Source of the DNA: JBBROS01 sp038229135 | GTDB lineage: Bacteria; Pseudomonadota; Alphaproteobacteria; Acetobacterales; Acetobacteraceae | Direction: 5' to 3' | Length of the DNA: 64,000 nt | Assembly: GCA_038229135.1 (NCBI GenBank) | Contig: JBBROS010000003.1 | Location: 1 to 64,000 of the forward strand | Shown here: positions 29,139 to 37,670 of the stretch, in pieces | Layout of the letters: each line of letters starts with the position of its first letter | How positions within the stretch are numbered: position 1 is the first letter of the stretch | Notes under the pieces: model-generated | Told to the model about the DNA's origin: nothing | The model's database searches: none | What the model saw: only the letters and a program-made list of their open reading frames with translations | Made by a program: the position numbers and the translations under genes

Positions 29139-31820
29139 ATGCCATCCGCCCTGCGCCGCCATTCGCTCCGCCGACACGCCCCGCTGCTCGCCGTCCTGCT
29201 CGCGCCATTCCTGGTCCGCCTCCCGTTCTGGGCGCTCGGCGTCAGCCTCAGCCCCTTCTGGGTGGCCGCTCAGCTCAACGAGGCCGGCCGCCCCTTCATC
29301 CTCGCCGGGCTGCCGGGCTTCATCGATATCGAGACCGGCTGGACCACCCAGGCCCTCGGCATCCAGGCCGCCCGGCAATGGCTGTCGGGCCAGATCCCCT
29401 GGTGGGACCCGTTCAGCGGCGTCGGCCTGCCGCTCGCGGCCGAGATGCAGTCCTCGGCGCTGTTCCTGCCCTACATCCTGCTCACGGCGCTGCCGGGCGG
29501 CACCGTGCTCATGCTCGTCGCCCTCCAGGTCACGGGCGGCGTGAGCGCTCTGCTGCTGGGCCGCCGCCTCGGCCTGTCTCCCCTGGCCGCCACAACCGGG
29601 GCGCTGCTGTTCGAGCTGGGCGGTACCTTCGCCTGGATCGGCGCGCCGTGCGGGCTGCCGAACGCCTTCCTGCCCATGTTCCTGCTCGGCCTCGAGCGCG
29701 CCCGCGCCGCCGCCCTCGCCCCCACGCCAGCACCTGGCGACGGCCGCCGCCTCCAGGGCTACCGCACCATCACGGCCGCGGTCGCCCTGTCGCTCTACGC
29801 AGGCTTCCCGGAGGTGGCCTACATGAACGGCCTCCTCGCACTCGCCTGGGCCGCGCTCCGCCTCGCCACCCTGCCCGGCCCGGCACTCGGGCCGATGCGC
29901 CGGGCCTACGCCTGGCGCGTCGCGGCCGGCGGCACCGCCGGGCTGCTGCTCGCCGCCCCCATCCTCGTCACCTTCGCCCATCTGCTCACCCAGTCCACCC
30001 TCGGCAGCCGTACCATGCTCGACATGGGTACCATCGTCCCCATCGCGCCCAGCGAGGCGATGTATGTGCTGCCCTACGTGCTCGGCCCCATCGCCGGCTT
30101 CTCGGGGCTCGACCCCGGCGGCCTCATGGTCGACATCTGGGGCCGGGCGGGCGGCTACCTCGGCGTCCCGCTCGCCATCGGCGCGCTGATGGGCGTGGCG
30201 GCCGGCGGCGGGCGGGAGCGGGCGCTAAGGATCATGCTCTTCGTCTGGATCCTCGCCTGCTTCGGCCGCATCCACCACGTGCCGGGCCTGTGGAACGTCT
30301 GGCAGCTCGTGCCCGAGATCGGGCAGATCCAGTTCTTCCGCTACTCCGGCGCCACCTGGATGTTGGCGGCAAGCCTGCTGACCGCCTTCGCGCTCGATGC
30401 GCGCCGCGTCCACGTGCCTCGGGCAGCCTGGCTCTGGCCCGCCCTGGCCTCGGCAGCCCTCGGGCTCGTCGTCGCCTGGTCCCTGTCGCGCGGCTGGTCC
30501 ATCGTCGAGGCGCTGCTCGCCGGCACCCGCGCCTACCGGCCCATCCTGGCCGGCTCCATCGTCTGGGCAGCCGCCACGGCGCTGGCCGCCACCATCCTAT
30601 GGGGCATCCGCCGACCCGGACGCCCGCTCGCGCTGGCCGCACTGCTGCTGATCGACGCAGCCGCCATGTTCATGGCGCCATTCGCAAGCGGCCACAGCGG
30701 CAGCCGCATGGACCAGGCGCTCGTCTCGTTCCTGCAGGCGAACCTCGGCCTACAGCGCTTCTACACGCTCGGCCCGTTCCAGCCCAACTACGCCGGCGTC
30801 TTCGGCATCGCCTCCATCAACCACAACTACCTGCCCGTGCCGCGCTGGTGGCCCGACTACGTCCGCGACAACCTGGACCCGAACGCGCACGACATCCTGT
30901 TCATCGGCGACTTCCCGGCCGTCCCGCCCGGCCAGCCCAACCATTTCGACGCCGTCTCCACCAACCTCCGCAGCTTTGCCGGCCTCGGCGTCAAATACGT
31001 GCTGACCGGGGGCGAGAACGGAGTCGGGCTCGATGCCACTGCCCTGGCCCCGCCCGGGCCCGACACCCCGCGCGACTTCAAGCCCGGCGAGCGCCTCACC
31101 CTCACGTTGCCCAACACCCGCCCTGGGGCCGGCATCCAGGCCGTGCAGCTCCGCCTCGGCACCTACCGCGGCGCCGCACGCGGCCCGCTCGAGGCCACGC
31201 TCTGCGCCGGCACCCTATGCGGCCGCGGCACGCTCACCCTCGAGGGCGCCCGCGACAACGGCTTCTCCACCATCCACCTCGCGCCATCGCTGCCGGCCGG
31301 CGACGCGCCGCTCACCCTCACGCTGAACCACCCGGGCGGCACGCCGGTCGCCATCTACACGGCACCATCCCCAGGGCGTGACACCACCCTGGGCGCCGCA
31401 TCGCTGCCCGACACCGCCCCCCGCGCAACCCTCGTCCACGCCCTCGCCGCCAATGGCCTGCGGACCGTGCTGAACACCGGCACCGCCACCGTGCTCGAAG
31501 TCGAGAACCCGTCGCCCTACTGGGAGCCTGCGGACCCGGCCTGCACCCTCGGCCCCGCCACCCGGGAAACCGTCCGCGCCACCTGCCCCGGCCCCACCAC
31601 CCTCCTCCGGCGGGAGCTCTGGTTCCCCGGCTGGTCCGCCACCGTGAACGGCGCCCCCGCCATCCTCGAGCGCGACGGCCCGCTCTTCACCCGCATCGCC
31701 CTGCCCGCCGGCGCCGCGGACATACGCTTCCGCTACGTGCCCCCCTACGCGGCGGCCTTCACGGCTCTGTTCGCGGGTGGCCTGCTCGCCCTCCTGCCAT
31801 GGCGCCGCCGCCGGGCCTGA
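29139..31820 (+). CDS. YfhO-like polytopic membrane protein
   Basis: An 893-residue membrane protein with a GT-C-like layout: about a dozen hydrophobic helices in the first 530 residues, including a periplasmic loop with WWDPFSGVGLPLAAEMQS, then a soluble domain of about 330 residues and a final helix pair ending LLALLPWRRRRA. The loop after the first helix carries GFIDIETGW, and the late RRELWFPGWSATVNG is a YfhO hallmark. YfhO in Gram-positives is linked to lipoteichoic-acid glycosylation, so a lipid-linked sugar transfer role is plausible. Neighbours do not name the substrate. Confidence 0.8.
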   Translation: MPSALRRHSLRRHAPLLAVLLAPFLVRLPFWALGVSLSPFWVAAQLNEAGRPFILAGLPGFIDIETGWTTQALGIQAARQWLSGQIPWWDPFSGVGLPLAAEMQSSALFLPYILLTALPGGTVLMLVALQVTGGVSALLLGRRLGLSPLAATTGALLFELGGTFAWIGAPCGLPNAFLPMFLLGLERARAAALAPTPAPGDGRRLQGYRTITAAVALSLYAGFPEVAYMNGLLALAWAALRLATLPGPALGPMRRAYAWRVAAGGTAGLLLAAPILVTFAHLLTQSTLGSRTMLDMGTIVPIAPSEAMYVLPYVLGPIAGFSGLDPGGLMVDIWGRAGGYLGVPLAIGALMGVAAGGGRERALRIMLFVWILACFGRIHHVPGLWNVWQLVPEIGQIQFFRYSGATWMLAASLLTAFALDARRVHVPRAAWLWPALASAALGLVVAWSLSRGWSIVEALLAGTRAYRPILAGSIVWAAATALAATILWGIRRPGRPLALAALLLIDAAAMFMAPFASGHSGSRMDQALVSFLQANLGLQRFYTLGPFQPNYAGVFGIASINHNYLPVPRWWPDYVRDNLDPNAHDILFIGDFPAVPPGQPNHFDAVSTNLRSFAGLGVKYVLTGGENGVGLDATALAPPGPDTPRDFKPGERLTLTLPNTRPGAGIQAVQLRLGTYRGAARGPLEATLCAGTLCGRGTLTLEGARDNGFSTIHLAPSLPAGDAPLTLTLNHPGGTPVAIYTAPSPGRDTTLGAASLPDTAPRATLVHALAANGLRTVLNTGTATVLEVENPSPYWEPADPACTLGPATRETVRATCPGPTTLLRRELWFPGWSATVNGAPAILERDGPLFTRIALPAGAADIRFRYVPPYAAAFTALFAGGLLALLPWRRRRA

Positions 31821-31824
31821 ACGC

Positions 31825-32700
31825 CTACATCGTCCGCCGCCGCACCGCAGCCGCCGCCAACAGCATCGACAGCCCCGCGCCCAGCGCCCCCAGCGTCCCC
31901 GGCTCCGGCACAGCCTCGCCCACCAGGCTGAACGCGGCATTGGTCGCCGTGCTGCCGATGATGTCCGTCTCGACGCGCAGCCAATCCGGGTCGAGCGACG
32001 CGTTGCGGATCCACGCCTGCCGGTCCGGCACGAACGGCGTGCCCGGCGCCACGATCGGGTTCGTCGCCGACAGCCACAGGAAGTGCTGCGCCGGGTTGGT
32101 CAGCGTCACCTGCGGCACGAAGAAGTAGCTGTCCGCCGGCAGATCGAACGGGACCGTGAACGTCACGTCGAACCGCACTTCCTGCCCCGTCCTCGGCCCC
32201 TCGCCCCCGGTGGTCTGCAGCGGCGACGGGTTGATCCCGGTATCGACCGAGTTCAGCACCGTGAACTCGGGCGCGAGCGTGGACAGGGTGAAGCTCAGCC
32301 CGGACCCGCTGCTCCGGCTGGTCAGCGCGTCGTCGGATGGCGAGTTGGCCCGCGGCGGCACGCGGATCGTGCGCGCCAGGTCGGAGTCCTTCGGGAACAC
32401 CCGGTAGATCTCGACCGTCACGTCCGACACGCTGCCGAGCGACACGCCGGTCGGCAACAGGCCGGTGAAACTCCCAGAGCTCAACCGCGTGGCCGTGGAC
32501 AGCGTGAAGTCATCCGCCGCCTCCGTCTCCTGGTTCACCCCGCTCGAGGGCCCGGTGCGCGACGCCATGCCCACGCGGTTGGTCGCGTTCCCGGTGCTGA
32601 AGGTGAACGGCGCAGCCCAGGCGGGTGTCGCGAGCAAGGCGAAGGCGCCGACCCCGAGCAGGGCCAGCTTGCGCAACGATGTGTCGGCATATGAGGGCAT
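31825..32700 (-). CDS. PEP-CTERM sorting-signal protein
   Basis: A 291-residue exported protein. The signal peptide (LALLGVGAFALLATPAWA) is cut near residue 29. The Ser/Thr-rich beta-type body has no catalytic motif. The C-terminal tripartite sorting tag is VPEPGTLGALGAGL, a hydrophobic stretch and RRRTM, which targets the protein for processing by an exosortase. No exosortase gene is in the window. GGAGA lies eight bases before the ATG. It is convergent with the YfhO-like gene, with only four bases between stops. Confidence 0.87.
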   Translation of the reverse strand: MPSYADTSLRKLALLGVGAFALLATPAWAAPFTFSTGNATNRVGMASRTGPSSGVNQETEAADDFTLSTATRLSSGSFTGLLPTGVSLGSVSDVTVEIYRVFPKDSDLARTIRVPPRANSPSDDALTSRSSGSGLSFTLSTLAPEFTVLNSVDTGINPSPLQTTGGEGPRTGQEVRFDVTFTVPFDLPADSYFFVPQVTLTNPAQHFLWLSATNPIVAPGTPFVPDRQAWIRNASLDPDWLRVETDIIGSTATNAAFSLVGEAVPEPGTLGALGAGLSMLLAAAAVRRRTM

Positions 32701-32867
32701 GACGAGGTCTCCATCCAGGGTTGAACCCGGTAGCCGGGCTCGGGGGATCAGCGGGACGGAGTTAGCCTCAATCGAACAAGCACACACGTTAAAACAACCG
32801 GATTCAGAACGTTTCAGGGTGCCGCATCGCCGTTGAAGGGAAGCGCCTGCGCGACCGCTGCATCCGA

Positions 32868-33614
32868 TCAGGGCCGCACCGCCGGGGTTTCCACCACCAG
32901 CCCCGTCGCCCGCACCCCCAGATACAGCCGCAGCGCCGCCAGCTCGTCCGACCCGGCAGCATACGGCTCCGCCCGCACCCCCGTCTGGCAGTTCCGCAAC
33001 CGCCGCTCCAGCGACCCGAGCCCCTGCCACTCCAGCCGATACAGCGGATACCCGTTCGGATGCCCCTCCGGGATCCGCGCCCCGCCGAGCCGTTGCCCCG
33101 CCAGCCCATCATGGCACTGCGCGCAGCTCAGGTTCAGCTGCCCCACCCGCCGTTGGAACACCGCCGCCCCCCGCTCCACCCAGGACGCCGCCTCACCCCC
33201 GGCCTCCACGGCCATCGGCACTCCTCGGCTCTGCTGGCCCACCAGCGCCGTCGCGGCCAGCATCTCCTCGGCATCCTCCGCCCAAGGCCCCGCTCCGGCC
33301 CGCTCCGTCCGGCACTGGTTGACCCGCCCGGCCAAGGTGAGCGGCCGCCCCCGGTCCATCACCGGATAACGCGCCGCAACGCCCCGCATGCCGCCCACAT
33401 CACCATGGCACCCGGCGCACCCCGCGCCCCAGACCGCGCGCCCCTGCTCCACCCACAGCATCCCGGGGTTCGCCGCGTCGTCGTCCTGCATGGCGCGCAC
33501 CGCCGGGCTCGCATCCTCCCGCCCGCTGCGTGGCCCGGCCCCCACGAGCCCGAGCGCCAGCACGGCCAAACCCAGCCTCGGGAAACAGCGCCGTAAAAAC
33601 GAAGAGGGGCCCAT
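32868..33614 (-). CDS. soxA: SoxA, diheme c-type cytochrome of thiosulfate oxidation
   Basis: A 248-residue exported cytochrome, expected with SoxX to attach thiosulfate to SoxY. The first heme motif is CAGCH, the second CAQCH, and the active-site cysteine is in RRLRNCQTGVRAEP. Conserved surroundings (GVAARYPVMDRGRPL, NQCRTERAG, GHPNGYPLYRLEWQGLGSL) fit SoxA. No soxX, soxYZ, soxB or soxCD gene is in the window, so it is an orphan here. The only start giving a full signal peptide is the ATG at 33614, and that ATG lies in the loop of a terminator-like hairpin. Confidence 0.87.
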   Translation of the reverse strand: MGPSSFLRRCFPRLGLAVLALGLVGAGPRSGREDASPAVRAMQDDDAANPGMLWVEQGRAVWGAGCAGCHGDVGGMRGVAARYPVMDRGRPLTLAGRVNQCRTERAGAGPWAEDAEEMLAATALVGQQSRGVPMAVEAGGEAASWVERGAAVFQRRVGQLNLSCAQCHDGLAGQRLGGARIPEGHPNGYPLYRLEWQGLGSLERRLRNCQTGVRAEPYAAGSDELAALRLYLGVRATGLVVETPAVRP

Positions 33615-33627
33615 CGAGGCCCCTCTT
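33595..33627 (-). terminator. Rho-independent terminator after the DUF1127 gene
   Basis: On the minus strand, AAGAGGGGCC-TCGATG-GGCCCCTCTT is a perfect 10-bp stem with a 6-base loop, followed by CGTTTTT. It starts 28 bases after the DUF1127 stop. The soxA ATG is the last three bases of the loop. Confidence 0.8.
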
Positions 33628-33654
33628 ACCACTCCAGACCCAAGATCGACACGC

Positions 33655-33867
33655 CTACCGGTGCAGGTCCCAGAACGCCCGGTCGGCCTCGTAGCGCGCC
33701 GATGCCTGGTCCACGCCGATATCGGCCAGCATGCGCGCATCCATCTCGGCCAGCTGCCGCCGCGTCTCGCGCACCCGCACCACGGCACCAACCGTACCCC
33801 AGGCCCGCAGTGCCACGCCGCGCACGTCCAAGGCCGGACCCGCAAAACCCAAACTCCGAACGCTCAT
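33655..33867 (-). CDS. DUF1127 (YjiS-like) small protein
   Basis: A 70-residue protein whose C-terminal half has the DUF1127 signature: RRQLAEMDARMLADIGV, then a short tail with ADRAFWDLHR. Such small arginine-rich proteins are common in alphaproteobacteria, and some affect RNA-linked regulation or phosphate and C/N metabolism; the role here is unknown. The ATG at 33867 has GGAG eight bases upstream and was preferred to one at 33885. It is divergent from a LysR regulator, which may control it, and is followed by a strong terminator. Confidence 0.88.
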   Translation of the reverse strand: MSVRSLGFAGPALDVRGVALRAWGTVGAVVRVRETRRQLAEMDARMLADIGVDQASARYEADRAFWDLHR

Positions 33868-33936
33868 TTCCGTCTCCATCACCATCGGATGTTGCGGTTA
33901 TGGGCTCCCGGGTAAAATCAAGGAAACGAATTGCAT

Positions 33937-33951
33937 TGATGCCCTCCATCA
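33937..33951. promoter_or_regulatory. inverted repeat in the DUF1127/LysR divergent region
   Basis: TGATG-CCCTC-CATCA is a perfect 5-bp inverted repeat with a 5-base spacer, ending nine bases before the LysR ATG. Its form is that of a LysR-type box, so it may be the autoregulatory site; inferred from position and symmetry. Confidence 0.4.
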
Positions 33952-33960
33952 GACACACTG

Positions 33961-34854
33961 ATGGCTATGACCCCCACCGGCCTCGACCCCGACCTGCTCC
34001 GCACCTTCGTCTGCATCGCCGAGGACGGCAGCTTCACCCGCGCCGCCGCCCGCGTCGGCCGGACTCAATCGGCCGTCAGCATGCAGCTCCAGCGCCTCGA
34101 GGCCACCCTCGGCCAGCGCCTCGTCGCCCGCGGCAAGGGCGGCGCCGTGCAGCTCACGCCCCACGGCCAGTTCCTCCTGCTTCGCGCCCGCGAGCTGCTC
34201 GCGCTGAACGACGAGATCTGGTCCAGCTTCCACGCCCCCATCGTCCAGGGCACCGTCCGCCTCGGCACGCCGGACGACTACGCGCTCCGCTATCTCCCGC
34301 AGATCCTGAAGCGCTTCGCCGAGACGTACCCGGCCGTCGAGGTCGACGTGCTCTGCCTCCCGAGCCACCTCCTCGTCGAGGCCATGCGCCAGGGCGAGCT
34401 CGACCTCGCCCTCTGCTCCGAAGGCCACGAACCCCCCGGCTGGACCGCAACCCCCCTTTGGCGCGGCCCCCTCGCCTGGATCACCAGCACCGGCCACACG
34501 CCACACCGGCAGGACCCGATCCCCATCGCGGTGGCCGCCGACCACTGCACCTGGTCCACCGCCGCCCGCCGCGCCCTCGAGGCCGCCGGCCGCCCCTACC
34601 GCGTCGCCTACCGCGCCGGAACCCTCATCGGCACCCACGCCCCTGTCATCGCCGGCCTCGCCATCACGGTCGGCAGCACCGCATGGCTCCCGGACGGCCT
34701 CCGCCCCATGCGCGCCGACGAAGGCATGCCCCCGCTCCCCGAGTTCGGCATCCTGCTCCTTCGCGCCTCCGACACGGCCCGCCCCGTCATCGACGCCCTG
34801 GCCCACCACATCGAGACGACGTTCAAGCCAACCCAGGCAAGGGCAGCAGCATAG
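33961..34854 (+). CDS. LysR-family transcriptional regulator
   Basis: A 297-residue LysR protein. The winged helix (residues 8-66) reads LDPDLLRTFVCIAEDGSFTR then AAARVGRTQSAVSMQLQRLE. The effector domain begins with GTVRLGTPDDYALRYLPQIL, like LrhA/HexA-type and DUF1127-linked regulators. It starts at 33961 or at the second ATG at 33967. The divergent 93-base gap to the DUF1127 gene holds a dyad, so autoregulation and control of DUF1127 are plausible. The ligand is not known. Confidence 0.9.
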   Translation: MAMTPTGLDPDLLRTFVCIAEDGSFTRAAARVGRTQSAVSMQLQRLEATLGQRLVARGKGGAVQLTPHGQFLLLRARELLALNDEIWSSFHAPIVQGTVRLGTPDDYALRYLPQILKRFAETYPAVEVDVLCLPSHLLVEAMRQGELDLALCSEGHEPPGWTATPLWRGPLAWITSTGHTPHRQDPIPIAVAADHCTWSTAARRALEAAGRPYRVAYRAGTLIGTHAPVIAGLAITVGSTAWLPDGLRPMRADEGMPPLPEFGILLLRASDTARPVIDALAHHIETTFKPTQARAAA

Positions 34855-34859
34855 TCGTC

Positions 34860-34948
34860 GTCATCGCGAGCCGAGGGTGGCGATCCAGGGGCCGCGCAGA
34901 GCAGGCCAGCCGGCTCCTGGATCGCCACGCCCTCGGCTCGCGATGGCG
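34860..34948. repeat. family B palindromic repeat, full copy
   Basis: CGTCATCGCGAGCCGAGGGT and, after a 25-base centre, CCACGCCCTCGGCTCGCGAT are near-perfect reverse complements. It fills the gap between LysR and the convergent peroxiredoxin. Confidence 0.9.
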
Positions 34949-34955
34949 AGAGAGC

Positions 34956-35435
34956 CTAAAGCCCCGCCAGCACGCTCTCCGCCTTGCTCACCTCGAACCC
35001 GCCCGGCGGCTCGACCGCCAGGGAAGCGACCTTCCCCTGCTCCACCACCATCGCGAAACGCTGGCTCCGCACCCCGAGCCCCCGCGCCGTCAGGTCCAGC
35101 TCGAGCCCCAGCGCCTTCGTCAGCGCCCCGCTGCCATCGGCCAGCATGGTGATACGCCCGTCCACGCCCTGGTCCTTCGCCCAGGCGCCCATCACGAACC
35201 CGTCGTTCACCGCCATGCACACCACGCTCTCCACGCCCTTGGCCTGCAGGGCTTCGTAGCTCGTCAGATAACCCGGCAGGTGCTTCATGCTGCACGTCGG
35301 CGTGTAGGCGCCCGGCACCGCGAACAGCACCACCTTCTTGCCCCCGAACACCTCCTCCGTCGTGCTCTCCCGCGGCCCGTCAGGCCCCGCGAGCGTCAGC
35401 TTCATCGACGGCAGCTGGTCACCAACCTTGATCAT
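34956..35435 (-). CDS. peroxiredoxin, Prx5 group
   Basis: A 159-residue thiol peroxidase that reduces H2O2 and organic hydroperoxides. The peroxidatic cysteine is in FAVPGAYTPTCSMKHLPGY (PxxxTxxC at about residues 41-48). KGVESVVCMAVNDGFVMGAW and a late RGLGVRSQRFAMVVEQG are Prx5 marks. The resolving thiol is likely supplied by glutaredoxin or glutathione. It stands alone between the LysR gene and yqgE. Confidence 0.93.
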   Translation of the reverse strand: MIKVGDQLPSMKLTLAGPDGPRESTTEEVFGGKKVVLFAVPGAYTPTCSMKHLPGYLTSYEALQAKGVESVVCMAVNDGFVMGAWAKDQGVDGRITMLADGSGALTKALGLELDLTARGLGVRSQRFAMVVEQGKVASLAVEPPGGFEVSKAESVLAGL

Positions 35436-35549
35436 GCGTGTCCCTATGCGATGCGATCCGACCCTGGATAACGAAGCCGCACGCCCGAGTCACGCCAACC
35501 ATGCAGCGTCCCGCTTGCAGCAGCCCCGTTTTACGCCAACATCTACAAA

Positions 35550-36113
35550 ATGACCGACCCCACCCCCCTCGCCGGCCAGCTCCTGATCGCCATGCCGTCC
35601 ATGGACGACCCCAACTTCGCCCGCACCGTACTGCTCGTCTGCGCGCATACGGATGACGGCGCCATGGCCCTCGTGCTCAACCGCCCCCTCGCCCGCCCAA
35701 GCTTCGAGGCTCTGCTCGAGCAGCTCGACGTCCAGCCCACGCCCCCCGCCCGCCAGATCCGCCTCTGCGAAGGCGGCCCGGTCGACCACGGCCGCGGCTT
35801 CGTGCTCCACACCAACGACTGGAAGGGCGACGGCAGCCTCGAGGTCGCCCATGACCTGGCGCTCACCGCAAGCCTCGACATCCTCCAGGAAATAGCCCGC
35901 GGCCAAGGCCCCAAGCACGGCATGCTGGCCCTGGGCTACGCCAGCTGGGGTCCCGGCCAGCTCGACCGCGAACTGCACGAGAACGTCTGGCTCACCGCCC
36001 CGGCCACCATGGACGTCCTGTTCGACGACGACGACGAAACCCGCTGGCGCCGCGCCATGGCCATCCTCCGCATTGACCCCACCGCCCTCAGCGCCACCGC
36101 CGGACACGCCTGA
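35550..36113 (+). CDS. YqgE/AlgH (UPF0301) family protein
   Basis: A 187-residue cytoplasmic protein. LAGQLLIAMPSMDDPNFART is the family opening, followed by ALVLNRPLA, EGGPVDHGRGFVLH, and HGMLALGYASWGPGQLDREL. The family has an alpha/beta fold of unknown biochemical activity; AlgH is linked to alginate regulation in Pseudomonas and YqgE often neighbours ruvX. It is divergent from Prx5 and has no operon partner here. Confidence 0.93.
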   Translation: MTDPTPLAGQLLIAMPSMDDPNFARTVLLVCAHTDDGAMALVLNRPLARPSFEALLEQLDVQPTPPARQIRLCEGGPVDHGRGFVLHTNDWKGDGSLEVAHDLALTASLDILQEIARGQGPKHGMLALGYASWGPGQLDRELHENVWLTAPATMDVLFDDDDETRWRRAMAILRIDPTALSATAGHA

Positions 36114-36138
36114 GCGGTCGCTGCGGAGTCCGAAGAGC

Positions 36139-36229
36139 GTCGTCATCGCGAGACGCAGGCCGGGCGATCCAGGGGCTGACAGGACGACCGCGCCAACCTG
36201 GACCGCCACGCTTCGCGCCCGATGACGGC
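36139..36229. repeat. family B palindromic repeat, diverged
   Basis: CGTCGTCATCGCGAGACGCA on the left and CCGCCACGCTTCGCGCCCGA on the right, imperfect around the centre. It occupies most of the 187-base gap before ccdA; I see no gene in the rest. Confidence 0.75.
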
Positions 36230-36300
36230 TGCTCGTGCGTGCCCATTCGCCTCGGTGCCTGGTCGAACGCCCCCACTCCCCCGACCCGATGCATGCCGGG

Positions 36301-37041
36301 TCAGAACGCCGTCGTCACCCGCGTCAACCAGGCCGGCGAATGCTCCACCACGAACGCCTCCACGCGCCGGTCCACCCCCGTCAGGATCAGCGCCGCCACA
36401 ACCAACGCCCCGCCACCCAGCAGCATCTTGCCCGCGCTCCCCACCCCCATCATCCGCCCCCGCCACCGCCGCATCGCCTCCCGCGAGAGCGTGCCCACCA
36501 CCAGCAGCGGCAGCCCGGCCCCGAGCCCGAACGCCGCCATCACCGCCGTGACCGCACCCAGGTCCCGCCCCTGCGCCGCCAGCACGGACGCCGCCCCCAG
36601 CGTCGGCCCGACACACGGGCTCCATACCGCGCCCACCAGCAGCCCCATCGCGAACTGCCCGCCCAAGCCCCCAAGGCGCCCGGCCGGCTGCAGCCGCGCC
36701 ATGGCCCGGCTGCCCCAGTCGCTCACCCCGCCGCCTGCCGCGGCAAACCGCGCCTGCAGCGTGCCGCTCAGCAGCACCACCCCCATCACGGCCAGCAGCA
36801 CCGCCGACACCCGCCGGAACCACTCGCCATCGAGCCCGATGGAGAACCCCACCGTCGCCACGAACAACCCGACCGCCACGAAGCTCAGCACCACGCCCGC
36901 CGCCAGCGCCGCCGCCCCCCAGCGATGCGCCGCCGCCGCCGGCCCCAGCACGAGCGGCAGCAGCGGCAGGACGCAGGGCGAAAGCGTGGAGAGCAGCCCG
37001 GCCACGAACCCGAACAGGACGCTCCCCCCAGAGAGCTCCAC
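36301..37041 (-). CDS. ccdA: cytochrome c biogenesis/thiol transport protein CcdA
   Basis: A 246-residue, six-helix membrane protein that carries electrons from cytoplasmic thioredoxin to periplasmic thiols. The two conserved cysteines are visible in LSTLSPCVLPLLPLV and GAVWSPCVGPTLG. It starts on a GTG at 37041 and follows the thioredoxin-like gene by 44 bases on the same strand, an expected reductant/partner pair. Possible clients include haem-binding thiols such as those of SoxA, but that link is inference. Confidence 0.92.
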   Translation of the reverse strand: MELSGGSVLFGFVAGLLSTLSPCVLPLLPLVLGPAAAAHRWGAAALAAGVVLSFVAVGLFVATVGFSIGLDGEWFRRVSAVLLAVMGVVLLSGTLQARFAAAGGGVSDWGSRAMARLQPAGRLGGLGGQFAMGLLVGAVWSPCVGPTLGAASVLAAQGRDLGAVTAVMAAFGLGAGLPLLVVGTLSREAMRRWRGRMMGVGSAGKMLLGGGALVVAALILTGVDRRVEAFVVEHSPAWLTRVTTAF

Positions 37042-37085
37042 TACATCAGCTCCACGACGAAAGCTCCCCTAGGAAAGCCCCATCA

Positions 37086-37469
37086 CTAGGACTTCACCTT
37101 CGCCACCAACGCCTTGATCGACGCCGGGTCCGTGTCCCCCGTCGACCGGCCCACCTCGGAGGCGCCCTTGAACGCAATCAGCGTGCTCTGCATCCGCACC
37201 CCGAACGCCTGCAGCGCATCCTTCTGCGCGTCGAAATCCACCTTCAGCACCACCAGGTCCTTGTAGGCCGGGTCCGCCACGATCGAGGCGAGGGTCGGCG
37301 CCTGCGCCTTGCACGTGGGGCACCAGCTCGCCCACACATCCACCAATATCGGCTTGCCCGCCGCCTGCGCCTGCGCGAACCCCTCCTTCGTGTAGGCCGC
37401 CTCCGTCGCTGCGAAGGCAGGGGCCGAGAGCCCCATCAGCATCACCGCCAGAACCACCAAACGCCGCAT
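37086..37469 (-). CDS. periplasmic thioredoxin-like protein
   Basis: A 127-residue exported thioredoxin-fold protein. The signal peptide MRRLVVLAVMLMGLSAPAFA is followed by the active site VWASWCPTCKAQAP. A cis-Pro position normally found in thioredoxins is replaced here by MQSTLIAFKG, so substrate binding may differ. GGAGG lies five bases before the ATG at 37469. It is co-directional with ccdA and is probably reduced by it. No DsbD fusion or ccm genes are nearby. Confidence 0.9.
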   Translation of the reverse strand: MRRLVVLAVMLMGLSAPAFAATEAAYTKEGFAQAQAAGKPILVDVWASWCPTCKAQAPTLASIVADPAYKDLVVLKVDFDAQKDALQAFGVRMQSTLIAFKGASEVGRSTGDTDPASIKALVAKVKS

Positions 37470-37670
37470 CGCACCCTCCGTCCGCACCGGCGGCCCAGCG
37501 CCACCCGTGCCTTGTTCCGGTCTTACACGCCGAAGGTTACACGACGCGAGCCGTCGAGCGTTTCAGAACTTCTTCAGGACGCCTACAGGACGCGCCCGGC
37601 CGCAAGGCCCGATCCTCCGCCAGCCCGAACGCCCGGCATCCAGCCTGGCCCGCGGCGGACGGAGGACCCC

